Shown: positions 9,904-18,676 of the stretch, in pieces
Numbering within the stretch: the stretch's first letter is position 1
Layout: each line of letters opens with the position of its first letter
DNA from: Xenococcus sp. MO_188.B8
Lineage (GTDB): Bacteria; Cyanobacteriota; Cyanobacteriia; Cyanobacteriales; Xenococcaceae
Length of the DNA stretch: 64,000 nucleotides
Direction of reading: 5' to 3'
Assembly (NCBI GenBank): GCA_030065615.1
Contig: JASJDR010000020.1
Span: 80,737-144,736, forward strand
Notes under the pieces: model-generated
What the model was told of the DNA's origin: nothing
What the model saw: only the letters and a program-made list of their open reading frames with translations
Database searches by the model: none
Translations under genes and position numbers: made by a program

Positions 9904-10064
9904 ATGATTGCTTCTCCTCAAGACAGTTATTTAACTCCCGAAAAATATCTTCAGATGGAAGCAGATAGCAGCATTAAATACGAATATAATTAAATGCGAT
10001 CGCTGGGGCGACAGATACTCATAATGCGATCGCCGATTACGCGATCGCCTTAACTCGCAAATAG
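9904..10064 (+). pseudogene. Uma2 (DUF820) endonuclease remnant
   Basis: ATG at 9904 opens with SYLTPEKYLQMEADSSIKYEY, the conserved start of Uma2-family proteins, then hits TAA at 9991. A shifted frame continues with AGATDTHNAIA (from about 9998), the next conserved Uma2 block (MAGATDTHN), and stops at 10062-10064. The few residues normally between the blocks are missing and the junction is a HIP1 site. Most of the nuclease, including its catalytic core, is gone. Confidence 0.75.
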
Positions 10065-10071
10065 TTGTAAT

Positions 10072-10566
10072 CTAGCGGGTTTCTGAGCCAATACAAGCCC
10101 CACTACCAAAAACTAAATATTCATGTAAAGAGTCTGAATTTAAAGTATGACCCTGAGCTTTGGCCAAGAAAGTTCTACCTTCAACATATTCATCCACTGT
10201 GGTTTCCCTCCCATAAACTTCAAAAGTAACGATATTATCTGCTCCTGAATAGCAGCTTAATTTATCAGTCACGGTTAACTTCTTGGTTACAGATGCCGCA
10301 CCGCGATCGATAATGCACAGTCCCCCAGCAAAATTTAAACTATGCTCTCCCGTTTCATCTTTGACTATGACTTCGTGGGCGAATTTATATTCATCGGCAA
10401 AGGGACCGGCAATCATTTCTTGGCGGAGAATTTCTCTGCCGCCAGAAAAACAGGCAATTATCGTAGGAATAACTTCTGGTTGAATTTGTCTGGCTGTTGC
10501 CGGTTGAATCCCAGAGTTAAACCAGGAAAAGAGCAAAATTACCAGACATAATAAAGTATTGATCAT
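10072..10566 (-). CDS. Secreted hypothetical protein
   Basis: About 164 residues from the ATG at 10566, chosen because the signal peptide (MINTLLCLVILLFSWF) begins there and a longer start would overlap the upstream gene. The mature part has four or more cysteines (ACFSGG, GGLCII, LSCYSG, GACIG) that could form disulfides in the periplasm or outside. No family was recognised. It follows the kinase-like gene on the same strand with a gap of about 13 bp, so the two may be co-transcribed. Confidence 0.6.
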   Translation of the reverse strand: MINTLLCLVILLFSWFNSGIQPATARQIQPEVIPTIIACFSGGREILRQEMIAGPFADEYKFAHEVIVKDETGEHSLNFAGGLCIIDRGAASVTKKLTVTDKLSCYSGADNIVTFEVYGRETTVDEYVEGRTFLAKAQGHTLNSDSLHEYLVFGSGACIGSETR

Positions 10567-10579
10567 AATTATATTCTGC

Positions 10580-11383
10580 TCATGTTTCCAATCCAATCAG
10601 GGGAAGGGTTAAGCTATTATATAGCGGAGAGATGGGTGGCAAATAATCAGCGATCGGGTCGATAATTAAGTATCTAGTCTGATCTTTTTCCCTGTCTTGA
10701 GAAAGCAAAATATTTTTCTGGTTTAAACTTAAAATCCTAATCCCTTTTAGCCATAACCTTTGGAATAAATAGACAGTTTGAATTTTTAACAGTTGACGCT
10801 GCTGATCTCGATCCAGATATCGATGTAAAGCAAATTGGGATAAAGTACGAATTGTTTCCAGACTGGGAATCTTAAAAACCTGGCAAAATTCCGCACTAAA
10901 TCCCAACTTGGTATCTCCCAAAGTCCTGTCGCCCTCTACTCTCTGCATAAACAGAATTTGCTTAAAAAGAGAACTTGGGGAGCTGGTTCTGACATGTAGA
11001 TATACTGGACAAATCTGAAGCAGAGCTTTTTGGTCGCTATTAAGTTGCTGTTCAAAATTCTGGGCAAGTTGAATACTTCGGTAGAATTGTTTTCTTAAGT
11101 CTTCTGCCAAAAGTTTATTTTCTGAACATTTTAGTGCCAAATGGGAATTGGGAAATATTTCTAGCTCAGAGTCATCCCGACCTAAAAGATGAATGCCTCG
11201 CTTAATTTTGTCAGAATAAGGATTAATATTGTATTGATCTTTATGGCTCGCAAGCTTAGTTATGAAAGATTGCAACCTATCTATAAATTCTGTTTCTCCA
11301 TACTTACATATCAATCTGTCGTAAACATTTTCCTCGAAATCAAGGAAAAATTGACCTATTGTTAAAGTTTTAATTGCAGTCAT
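10580..11383 (-). CDS. Hypothetical protein, possibly divergent kinase-like fold
   Basis: About 267 residues from ATG 11383; a longer start at 11416 would run into the upstream gene. Not firmly recognised. The C-terminal half has KGIRILSLNQKNILLS followed by YLIIDPIADY. This spacing is reminiscent of a protein-kinase-like catalytic loop and metal-binding aspartate ('H-x-D...N-(I/L)-L...(L/I)-x-D'), but the canonical HRD is not intact. It follows the lipid kinase gene with about 20 bp between and probably belongs to the same transcript. A pseudokinase is one possibility; confidence in the fold is low. Confidence 0.45.
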   Translation of the reverse strand: MTAIKTLTIGQFFLDFEENVYDRLICKYGETEFIDRLQSFITKLASHKDQYNINPYSDKIKRGIHLLGRDDSELEIFPNSHLALKCSENKLLAEDLRKQFYRSIQLAQNFEQQLNSDQKALLQICPVYLHVRTSSPSSLFKQILFMQRVEGDRTLGDTKLGFSAEFCQVFKIPSLETIRTLSQFALHRYLDRDQQRQLLKIQTVYLFQRLWLKGIRILSLNQKNILLSQDREKDQTRYLIIDPIADYLPPISPLYNSLTLPLIGLET

Positions 11384-11402
11384 AACCAATTTTATTTGAT
11401 GA

Positions 11403-12290
11403 TTAAACAGGGGCAAAAACTGATAAGGCTTGGGGAATTAAATGAAAATGAGCTGGAGTTTGCGCGATCGCCTCTCCATCAATATCTATGAGGCAAGGCT
11501 GAGACGTGTACAATTCAAACTTTGTCCCCTGAAGAGTGCGAATCCCAGGACAGTTGACATATTTGCCACGCATCAGAGCGGGTAAGAGCGTGAGGGTTTC
11601 CCACCAGTTTTGACTTTCTAGACTAAATAGATCGAGCCTTTGGTCATCAATTGTTGCATCTTCAGCTACAATCAATCCACTTCCGTAGAATCTTCCATTG
11701 CAGATGGTGACTTGTCTCGTCTTTGTTTTGATTGACTGTTGATCCCAGCAAATTTCTACCTCAAAGGGAGAAACCTGAGAAGCTACCTTCAGGGCAGTAG
11801 CAATATAAGCCAAAACTCCCCAACGTCTCTTAAACTCATGGGTTACTTGTTGATTGATAACGGTACTGAGTCCTAACCCAGCAACATTGAGAAAGTACTT
11901 GCCATTGAGACAACCTAAGTCAATACGTCGGGTTTTCCCTTGAGCAATGATGTTGCAGGCTTGAGACAGAGAGCGGGGAATTTCGAGAGTTCTGGCTAGA
12001 TTATTTGCCGTACCTAATGGCAAAATCCCCAGGGGAATTTGGGTAGATAGCAACCCCTCAATCGCCGCGCTAATAGTGCCATCACCACTTCCTATGATCA
12101 CCAGTTCAGTTTGCCCCTGATACTGTCGGATGATTTGGGACAAGTTTTTGGGGTCACTAACCGACTCCTCTATCAGTTCAAATCCTAATTTTTGCAGATA
12201 GTAAATTGTTTGCAACCGAACTTTTTGCCCCAATCTGGCATAAGGATTGAGCAGCAGTAAAGCCCGTCGATTGATTGGCTGATCTTTCAT
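11403..12290 (-). CDS. Diacylglycerol kinase-family lipid kinase (YegS/DgkB type)
   Basis: 295 residues, the normal length. It has LLLLNPYARLG near the N-terminus, the nucleotide-binding GSGDGT (67-72, a variant of GGDGT) and LPLGTANNLARTL (about 90-102), which together define the DAGKc catalytic domain. The C-terminal beta-sandwich carries VIPCNGRFYGSGL-like and DIDGE sequences typical of YegS relatives. It probably phosphorylates diacylglycerol or another lipid at the membrane face. First gene of a likely three-gene minus-strand unit (12290 to 10072). Confidence 0.88.
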   Translation of the reverse strand: MKDQPINRRALLLLNPYARLGQKVRLQTIYYLQKLGFELIEESVSDPKNLSQIIRQYQGQTELVIIGSGDGTISAAIEGLLSTQIPLGILPLGTANNLARTLEIPRSLSQACNIIAQGKTRRIDLGCLNGKYFLNVAGLGLSTVINQQVTHEFKRRWGVLAYIATALKVASQVSPFEVEICWDQQSIKTKTRQVTICNGRFYGSGLIVAEDATIDDQRLDLFSLESQNWWETLTLLPALMRGKYVNCPGIRTLQGTKFELYTSQPCLIDIDGEAIAQTPAHFHLIPQALSVFAPV

Positions 12291-12369
12291 GGAAAAATTA
12301 TCAGAGCCTTTAACTATTATACATTCTTACTTATTAAATAAGACATAGAATGTTCATAATAGACATCTT

Positions 12370-12454
12370 GTAAAATAGATTTCATGAGATCATAGACAGT
12401 TTAAAAATAATCTATTTTTACTAAGTAGCTAGCGATAATGTCTATTTTACTAAG
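12370..12454. repeat. Short direct/inverted repeats upstream of TA region
   Basis: TCTATTTTTACTAAG (12411-12425) and TCTATTTTACTAAG (12441-12454) are near-identical direct repeats; TAAAATAGA (12371-12379) is their partial inverse. They lie in a 250-bp gene-free stretch upstream of the lipid kinase gene. They could be operator sites or the debris of an element. Nothing else was seen there. Confidence 0.3.
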
Positions 12455-12537
12455 AAAAAAATTATAAATTAGTCAAATATTACTCATCTCACAAAAATAA
12501 TTATGCAGGAGATCTCTTTCCTTATTGATCAGTTAAG

Positions 12538-12767
12538 CTAATTCAAAGTATCATGATTTCTTGATTCGATATTCGATTTTGTCTGATTAGAAGTCAATAA
12601 CAAATACAAACAGGGAATGACTAACAAGGCGATTAAAGTAGAAGCAACCAAACCAAAACCGATCGCGCTGGCTAAAAGAAACCAAGTTGGATCGCTTCAT
12701 GCTAAGGGAATCACACCAAAAATAGTAGTGATACTAGTAGTGAGAATGGGACACAAGCGATCGCCTG
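12538..12767 (-). pseudogene. Duplicated C-terminal fragment of RND efflux permease
   Basis: On the minus strand this encodes the last ~60 residues of an RND permease (PILTTSITTI, then SDPTWF, ASAIGFGLVAST, LIALLVIPCLYLLLT). It is nearly identical in DNA to the tail of the intact permease gene at 13376-13560. One internal TGA replaces the Leu codon of 'PLALSD', and the tail runs on to a different stop. Homology to the intact copy ends at a HIP1 octamer (12757-12764 here, 13551-13558 there). The two copies flank the TA pair at 12864-13320. Confidence 0.88.
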
Positions 12768-12863
12768 ATTCTCTTCTTTTTTTATAATGCGATCGCTCTA
12801 ACCCCTATAATTTTCAAAGATGTCCTTAAGCTATTATTTATATAGTCTAAAAATTTACTTGAG

Positions 12864-13085
12864 ATGAAAACTCTGTCAGAAATTGAACAAGCTATTAGAG
12901 AATTACCAACAGTTGAAGCTCGTAAACTAGCAGGTTGGTTAAATGAATATCTTAATGATGCTTGGGATAAACAAATGCAAACTGATTTAGCAACAGGAAA
13001 ATTGGATCAGTTTATTGCCAAGGTTGAATCTAACATTGAAGCTAATCAGGTGAGAGATTTAAATGAAGTCATTGACAACACCTGA
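12864..13085 (+). CDS. Type II antitoxin (paired with RelE/ParE-like toxin)
   Basis: 73 residues, acidic and helical (MKTLSEIEQAIRELPTVEAR...), of the sort found upstream of small RelE/ParE-like toxins in cyanobacteria. It overlaps the toxin start by 23 bp, a normal coupling for such modules. By analogy it should neutralise the toxin through its C-terminal half and repress the operon. No DNA-binding motif was clear. The start is the only reasonable ATG after the gap. Confidence 0.7.
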   Translation: MKTLSEIEQAIRELPTVEARKLAGWLNEYLNDAWDKQMQTDLATGKLDQFIAKVESNIEANQVRDLNEVIDNT

Positions 13086-13320
13086 TTTTTGGGAGTCATA
13101 TGCAAAGTTACCGTTAAAGATAAAAAAACAAGCTCGTAAAGCTTATCGAATTTGGCAAGAAAATCAGTCTCATCCTTCTTTACATTTTAAAAAAGTAGGT
13201 AAAAATCTTTGGTCTGTTCGTATTACTCAAAACTATCGTGCTTTGGCTCTTAAAAAGGCGGATGATTTTTACTGGGTATGGATTGGTACTCATGATGAAT
13301 ACGAGTTACTTTTATCTTAG
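13063..13320 (+). CDS. RelE/ParE-superfamily toxin
   Basis: 85 residues. PDFWESYAKLPLKIKKQARKAY begins with the two helices typical of this fold, followed by basic beta strands (LWSVRITQNYRALAL, WVWIGTHDEY). This is the pattern of small RelE/ParE-like toxins with R..YR and a His near the end. Probably an mRNA interferase or gyrase inhibitor; the exact target cannot be read from sequence. It forms a module with the preceding gene and lies 35 bp from the converging RND permease gene. Confidence 0.75.
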   Translation: MKSLTTPDFWESYAKLPLKIKKQARKAYRIWQENQSHPSLHFKKVGKNLWSVRITQNYRALALKKADDFYWVWIGTHDEYELLLS

Positions 13321-13355
13321 AAAGATTATTGAAGCGCGATCGCCCTTAATTTAAA

Positions 13356-16300
13356 CTAAGCAATACTCTCAACTGATTTATTAGGAGTCAACAACAAATA
13401 CAAACAAGGAATAACCAGTAAAGCAATCAAAGTAGAAGCAACCAACCCAAAACCGATCGCGCTGGCTAAAGGAAACCAAGTTGGATCGCTTAAAGCTAAG
13501 GGAATTACTCCAACAATCGTAGTGATACTAGTAGTTAAGATCGGACGTAAGCGATCGCCTGCACCTCTGGCTGCTGCATCACGAATATTCATTCCTTTTG
13601 CACGATGAGAGTTCATGGTTTCAATCATCACGATCGCATCATTAACGACAATTCCTGTTAGAGCAATCATGCCAATAACAGCAGGAAAAGAAATCGGAAT
13701 TTGTAGTAAAAAGAATCCCAGAAAAGTACCAATGAAAGCAAAGGGAATTGCCAACATGATAATAAAGGGTTGGGTAAAAGAACTAAATTGAATTACCAAA
13801 ACAGAAAAGACCAGAAACAAAGCCACAATTGCCATTTGACCTGCTGAGGCGAAGGTTTCTCCTTGGGTTTCCAATTCTCCAGCAAACTTGTAGTCATAAC
13901 CTTGACCCCATTGCCTTTTCATTTCAGCTAATTTGGGTTCCAAATCAGCAATAATTTCTCCTACAGTACGTCCCTCATTTTTAGCTAAGACAGTAACCGT
14001 GCGTTGTCCATCTTTATGGGTAATGGACAAAGGTGCATTACCAAACTCTGCTTCTAATACTGAACGACCAGAAATAGTTTTGCCATCGCGATCAAAAAAA
14101 GGTAAGCTCAGCAATTCATCCCGCCGCGTCGGACCACCAATACTCCCATCACGTGAAGCCCATAATGTACTGAGGCGAATTTCTAAATCTTCTTTCCCCC
14201 CACCAATAGGGAAATCTCCAACGTCATTATCGGTCATCAGATAGCGTCCCTGCATTACTAGATCCTCATCAGATAAACCGAAGAAGTTTATTGCTTCCCT
14301 ACGGGGACGGAGTTTAATATCAGGTCGCAAGGCACCTAGATCATCTCGGACATCGATCGCCCCTGTAATTTGCCGCAAAGCTAATTGTACCTCTCCAGAG
14401 ATACTCCGTAATCTATCCATATCCGTGCCGACCAACTCGATTTCGATGGGGTCGCCTCCTTCTCCTGTAGATTGACCATTGACCACCAATGATGCTCCAG
14501 GATACTGACGCAAAGCCTGATTCAATTCTTCTCTTAATTCATTGACATATTCAAAAGACATTTGCGATCGCTCTTCTTGGGGAGTGAAGATAGCGGAAAA
14601 CCCAACTAAATAATTACCATTATTGGGTTTGATGCCACTTTCCTGGACTAAGCTACTCCTTTGACCTGCTAATTTAACAATACTTTCTAAATAATCTTTA
14701 CCTCGTAATAATTCTCCTATTTCATCGGCTACTTTTTGAGAGCTATCTAGAGTGGTCGTAGGTGGTAATTCGATATTGACGCTTAACTTCCGCGTATCTC
14801 CTTCAGCAAACAGACTAGAGGGTACTGTTCCCACTAAGATAGTTGCGGTAATAAATAAAGCGATCGCCCCTAAAGCCCAAATTTTAGCTCTAGTTCTACT
14901 GCTGAGCGTGGCGGATAAACTCCAATTGCGGAATTTCTCCGAAGCAGATTCTGTAATGCGGTCTATTCTACTTTTTTGACCCTTGGTTTTAACATTTCCC
15001 AGAAGATAACGAGATAGGGGAATATCTACCAGTAAAGCAATCACATAACTGAGTATCAAACAAACCACAGCACTAATGGGAATCAACCGCACAAATTTAC
15101 CCATTGTGCCGCTAATCGCCATGAGGGGAGCCAAAGCCAAAATGGTAGTCAATTGACCAGAAAAAGCAGGTACAGCATAGGTTTTAACCGTTTTCAAAGC
15201 AGAGCGCTCAAAACTCAACCCTTCAACAAAGATACCGTCGTGCATTCCTTCCATCATCAAGATAAAGACATCTACCAGTAAACCCAATGCCAAAATCATC
15301 CCGATTTGCACCATTTTGTTAAGGGTGAAACCAAACAGAAATAACACCGCTAAAGTTCCCAGAAAGGTCAGGGGAATAGATAACCCAGCAATAATCGCTT
15401 CGCGCCAAGTCAAGGCAAATAAGAGAATGATAAAAACCCCGACAACTCCTTGCCAAGCATTGTTAAAGACATTAAATAAATCCTTATTAATTTGGTCAGC
15501 ATCGGTATTAATGACCCGATATTCCATCCCATAGGGCCATAAATTGGGATTTTGTTGGGCAGAGTTGATCGCTGCAATGGAATCATTAATCACTTGAATG
15601 GTATCTGAGCCGGGAACTTTCACAATATCAACAGTAATGACTGATTCGAAATCTGCTCCATCAGAACTCAAAAATGCTCGATTCTTTTCTCTCTCTAAAT
15701 CTCGCCTCACTTCTGCTACTTCTTGTAATCTAACTACTCGACCACCAACCTCTCCTGATAAACGGGCAACAGGTAAATTACGTAAATCTTCTAAACTACG
15801 AAATCTGCCATAATAGCGTAACTGAGTGCCAATTTCGTCACTTTCTATTTGATCCCAAGGTAAATCGCGATTTCCCTTTTGAATAGCATCTGCTACCTGG
15901 GTTGCCGATACTCCCATAGTCATTAGACGAGAGGGAATAAGTTGAACGTGAATGACTTCTTCCCGATTACCACTCAAGTCAACCTTGCGGACATTGGGAA
16001 CAGTTTCTAAAATATCTTCAATATCTTCTGCTGCCTGACTTAAGACAGCTAAATCAATATCCCCATACAAGCCGATGGTTAACACAGGGGTATCTTGAGT
16101 TGAGATTTGCTCTACTTTGGGCTCCTCTGCTTCACTGGCGATCTCTGGTTTGGCTTCATCTACCTCTGCCCTGACTAAAGCTATGGATTCAGCGATTGGT
16201 GCTTCGGCGACAAACTCCACCTTAATTACTGACGAACCATCAAAAGAAGCACTACTTAAATCTTTTAATCCCTTAAGAGATTTTAATTCTTTCTCAATCT

Positions 16301-16565
16301 TATCTGTGATTTGATTTTCAATGGTTTCCGGGTCAGCACCACCCCAGGTTGTTTCGATATTTGCGATCGCAACATTAATATCAGGATTACCTTCTTTGAC
16401 CATTGAAGTTGCACCTAATACTCCACCGACAATCATCAGCAAAGATAGCAGAATCGCAAATATTGTCTTGAGAAAAAAGAACTTAGCAAAGGGCGATGCT
16501 TTGTTGGGATCTGGGGCATCGTGATTTTCTTGGGATTCTTCAGGAGGAGTTATTAGCTGACTCAT
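13356..16565 (-). CDS. RND efflux transporter permease
   Basis: 1069 residues, full length for the AcrB/MexB (HAE) group: one N-terminal membrane helix (FFLKTIFAILLSLLMIVGGV), a large periplasmic loop, helices 2-6, a second loop and helices 8-12. Helix 4 reads LGLLVDVFILMMEG, keeping one of the two usual aspartates of the proton relay (VDD to VDV). Helix 10 has GIVVNDAIVMIETMN. It probably exports drugs, lipids or hydrophobic compounds by proton antiport. The matching adaptor is not next to it; an adaptor lies 11 kb away on the same strand (27747-29213). TA modules flank it on both sides. Confidence 0.93.
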   Translation of the reverse strand: MSQLITPPEESQENHDAPDPNKASPFAKFFFLKTIFAILLSLLMIVGGVLGATSMVKEGNPDINVAIANIETTWGGADPETIENQITDKIEKELKSLKGLKDLSSASFDGSSVIKVEFVAEAPIAESIALVRAEVDEAKPEIASEAEEPKVEQISTQDTPVLTIGLYGDIDLAVLSQAAEDIEDILETVPNVRKVDLSGNREEVIHVQLIPSRLMTMGVSATQVADAIQKGNRDLPWDQIESDEIGTQLRYYGRFRSLEDLRNLPVARLSGEVGGRVVRLQEVAEVRRDLEREKNRAFLSSDGADFESVITVDIVKVPGSDTIQVINDSIAAINSAQQNPNLWPYGMEYRVINTDADQINKDLFNVFNNAWQGVVGVFIILLFALTWREAIIAGLSIPLTFLGTLAVLFLFGFTLNKMVQIGMILALGLLVDVFILMMEGMHDGIFVEGLSFERSALKTVKTYAVPAFSGQLTTILALAPLMAISGTMGKFVRLIPISAVVCLILSYVIALLVDIPLSRYLLGNVKTKGQKSRIDRITESASEKFRNWSLSATLSSRTRAKIWALGAIALFITATILVGTVPSSLFAEGDTRKLSVNIELPPTTTLDSSQKVADEIGELLRGKDYLESIVKLAGQRSSLVQESGIKPNNGNYLVGFSAIFTPQEERSQMSFEYVNELREELNQALRQYPGASLVVNGQSTGEGGDPIEIELVGTDMDRLRSISGEVQLALRQITGAIDVRDDLGALRPDIKLRPRREAINFFGLSDEDLVMQGRYLMTDNDVGDFPIGGGKEDLEIRLSTLWASRDGSIGGPTRRDELLSLPFFDRDGKTISGRSVLEAEFGNAPLSITHKDGQRTVTVLAKNEGRTVGEIIADLEPKLAEMKRQWGQGYDYKFAGELETQGETFASAGQMAIVALFLVFSVLVIQFSSFTQPFIIMLAIPFAFIGTFLGFFLLQIPISFPAVIGMIALTGIVVNDAIVMIETMNSHRAKGMNIRDAAARGAGDRLRPILTTSITTIVGVIPLALSDPTWFPLASAIGFGLVASTLIALLVIPCLYLLLTPNKSVESIA

Positions 16566-16686
16566 TGGTTAGGCTGGTATCGGAGAATGAGAAAGATATT
16601 GGCAAGTATTTTACATTGCCTATCTTAGCCACTTTGATTTGTACTGATTAATTATTGAATTATTGTAATTTCGATTCTGCTAAAAT

Positions 16687-16704
16687 GGTACGATATACGG
16701 TACG
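16687..16704. promoter_or_regulatory. Probable YefM operator: two GTAC cores 12 bp apart
   Basis: GGTACG occurs at 16687-16692 and again at 16699-16704, so the GTAC cores are exactly 12 bp apart, 18 bp before the antitoxin ATG. E. coli yefM-yoeB is known to be repressed through two palindromes with TGTACA cores 12 bp centre to centre. The second YefM module here has the same spacing (22124-22141). Confidence 0.6.
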
Positions 16705-16721
16705 CAATCAAAATCACCGCC

Positions 16722-16973
16722 ATGAAACCATTCACTGTCAGAGAAGCGAGAGATAATCTTTATCGTTTAATTGATGAAATAGCCGAAAGCCATCAACCGA
16801 TTACGATCAAAGGAAAGCGGAACGATGCTGTGTTGGTATCCAGAGAAGATTGGGAAGCGATCGCTGAGACGATTTATCTCAATAGTATTCCTGGAATGGT
16901 GGAATCGATTAGAGAAGCAGCAGCAGAGCCTTTATCGGAAGGAACACCGTTAGAGGAACTTGATTGGGAATGA
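16722..16973 (+). CDS. yefM: YefM/Phd family antitoxin
   Basis: 83 residues. The N-terminus VREARDNLYRLIDEIAESHQ followed by ITIKGKRNDAVLVSREDWEA is the classic YefM/Phd DNA-binding and dimerisation domain. The C-terminal acidic tail (EPLSEGTPLEELDWE) is the toxin-neutralising part. Its TGA overlaps the toxin ATG (ATGA). A pair of GTAC cores sits just upstream and likely mediates autorepression. Confidence 0.9.
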   Translation: MKPFTVREARDNLYRLIDEIAESHQPITIKGKRNDAVLVSREDWEAIAETIYLNSIPGMVESIREAAAEPLSEGTPLEELDWE

Positions 16974-17227
16974 AATGGCAAGTTATATTGTCTAAGCAAG
17001 CCAAGAAAGATGCAAAAAAGATATCATCTAGTGGTTTGAAACCGCAAGCGCAGGCTTTACTAGAAGTATTGCAAGATAATCCCTATCAACCACCCTATGA
17101 GAAGTTAATGGGAAATTTAGCGGGATATTATTCCCGTCGCATTAATATTCAGCATCGTTTGGTCTATGAAATAAAAGAACAGGAAAGAATTGTTAAAGTT
17201 CTCAGAATGTGGAGTCACTATGAATAA
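16970..17227 (+). CDS. yoeB: YoeB/Txe family mRNA interferase toxin
   Basis: 85 residues from the ATG at 16970, which shares ATGA with the antitoxin stop; a TTG two codons earlier is less likely. YSRRINIQHRLVYEIKE is the YoeB signature and the end MWSHYE keeps the near-terminal His-Tyr of the catalytic site. By family knowledge it cleaves mRNA at the ribosomal A site. Intact partner gene directly upstream. Confidence 0.9.
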   Translation: MKWQVILSKQAKKDAKKISSSGLKPQAQALLEVLQDNPYQPPYEKLMGNLAGYYSRRINIQHRLVYEIKEQERIVKVLRMWSHYE

Positions 17228-17358
17228 TTAGTTGGTTAGAAATTCATGACGATCATGATTACTTAATTTATTGTAATCCTCTGAATACTAATGATTCTTG
17301 CAATTTAAGGATAATCAATGACTCTGTAAATTGATTTCATATATTTATTGTCACTTTT

Positions 17359-17388
17359 CTACTATATTTTAGTAGTTTTTGCTAAAAT
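17359..17388 (+). promoter_or_regulatory. Putative promoter/operator upstream of ABC-3C operon
   Basis: CTACTA (17359-17364) and TAGTAG (17370-17375) form a weak inverted repeat followed by TTTTT, then TGCTAAAAT, which fits an extended -10 element (TAAAAT at 17383-17388), about 95 bp before the first gene. The hairpin could instead terminate the upstream TA operon; it is A/T-rich and weak. The rest of 17228-17481 shows nothing else. Confidence 0.3.
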
Positions 17389-17481
17389 ATGCGGGAGTTT
17401 TTTCCTTTCGAGTATTAACATAGATTTTCAAGTTTATAGGTACTCATGTTCATAGATAATTAACTGATATTATTTTTTAAT

Positions 17482-18429
17482 ATGAAGCGACAAGATTATC
17501 AGAAAACAATTATACAGTATCTTACATGGTTAAAGTACCAAGTAGAAGAGAATAATAGTATAAATCTAACTGATATAAATAATAATGCGGAAGATTTCTA
17601 TTGTGGTCTTCTTAATTTGATATTTGGTTATAATCTTGTAAATATTAATATTACTAATCAAAATGCTGCTGCAATTGATCTTGGCGATAGTCAGAAAAGT
17701 ATAGCAATACAAGTAACGTCTACTAGCACACTTAAAAAGACTAAAGATACCGTTGATAAATTTATTGAATATAAGCTTTACAATAAATACAATCGTTTAG
17801 TCATCTTGAACATTGTTGAAAAGACTAATCATAGAGCATCATATATTGGTGACGATAACTATAAGTTAGATACTAAGAAAGATATTTGGGATGTTGGAGA
17901 TTTAATTAAAGAAGCAGCTTCCAAAAATACTCTTGAACAGAAACAAATAGTTGACTACTTAGTTCAAGAATTAAAATTAAAACAAAATGAGACAGTTCCC
18001 AAAGAAGTCTCGACAATTTTAAATTTAATAGAATGTATCAGCGATGAAGCTCACCCAGAAGTTGGGAATGGCTACCTAGAAGAACCTTTCCCTGAAGAAA
18101 AGATTTATAAACGTTTTAAAGAGCATTCTGATTTTCTCCAGGAAAAATTCACCGATCTTAATCTCGAATATGGTTCTGTTCTTTCCGCAGTTTCTGAAGG
18201 ACACGATTATGGTCAAGTGAAACTTCGTAGGGCAGCACGTTATCTGCGGGACTATAGTGATACCATTTTAACCCAATGTAAAGGAAATCCTAGAGAGGCT
18301 CTGGCTAAAATCATAAGTAGTTTTGAGGGGCTTCTAACAAGCCAAGGATATGAATTTGATTATGGTGCAGCAGAATTTTATATTATTAAAGAACTAATAA
18401 AATGTAATGTTTTTCCTTTGAGAGCTTAA
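17482..18429 (+). CDS. SMEK-domain effector of an ABC-three-component system
   Basis: 315 residues. The N-terminal ~150 match the SMEK domain pattern: YQKTIIQYLTWLKYQVE, then DFYCGLLNLIFGYNL, then AAAIDLGDSQKSIAIQVTST. The D...(I/V)QVTS arrangement resembles a restriction-endonuclease-like core (inference). The C-terminal ~140 residues (from about EVSTILNLIECIS) resemble the C-terminal domain shared by ABC-3C effectors and end in YIIKELIKCNVFPL. It opens a tight operon: 4 bp to the middle component, whose frame then overlaps the ATPase. In known ABC-3C systems such proteins are proposed effectors in anti-phage or anti-plasmid defence. The start is the ATG nearest the domain. Confidence 0.8.
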   Translation: MKRQDYQKTIIQYLTWLKYQVEENNSINLTDINNNAEDFYCGLLNLIFGYNLVNINITNQNAAAIDLGDSQKSIAIQVTSTSTLKKTKDTVDKFIEYKLYNKYNRLVILNIVEKTNHRASYIGDDNYKLDTKKDIWDVGDLIKEAASKNTLEQKQIVDYLVQELKLKQNETVPKEVSTILNLIECISDEAHPEVGNGYLEEPFPEEKIYKRFKEHSDFLQEKFTDLNLEYGSVLSAVSEGHDYGQVKLRRAARYLRDYSDTILTQCKGNPREALAKIISSFEGLLTSQGYEFDYGAAEFYIIKELIKCNVFPLRA

Positions 18430-18433
18430 ATTA

Positions 18434-18676
18434 ATGTCTAATCTTATATCTAAGGATGACGATTTGAGAAGAAGTGCGCCAATTATTGGATTTGAAGTCT
18501 TAAAACTTATCCGTGAAAATAATAGTTCGCAAATCAACATTCTGGATATTGCGGAAAAGTTACATAAGACTAATCAAACTGGGGAACGTAGTATTTACTA
18601 TGGAATAATATTTCTATATTCATTAGGGATTGTAGATTTCAACGAGCCTTATTTAGTAAACTGTGTTGAGAGTTAG
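18434..18676 (+). CDS. ABC-3C middle component (small winged-helix type)
   Basis: 80 residues, the size of the shortest ABC-3C middle components (MC6-like). The predicted helix-turn-helix runs from LKLIRENNSSQINILDIAEKL to the strand end GIVDFNEPYLVN. It lies 4 bp after the SMEK gene and overlaps the ATPase start by 14 bp, which indicates translational coupling. It probably bridges ATPase and effector or senses nucleic acid; that role is inferred from the family and not visible directly. Confidence 0.72.
   Translation: MSNLISKDDDLRRSAPIIGFEVLKLIRENNSSQINILDIAEKLHKTNQTGERSIYYGIIFLYSLGIVDFNEPYLVNCVES

Noticed and set aside
17359..17380. Strong terminator after the YoeB gene
   Set aside because: The stem is only six A/T-rich pairs and a promoter-like TGCTAAAAT overlaps it, so I call it a regulatory region with low confidence.
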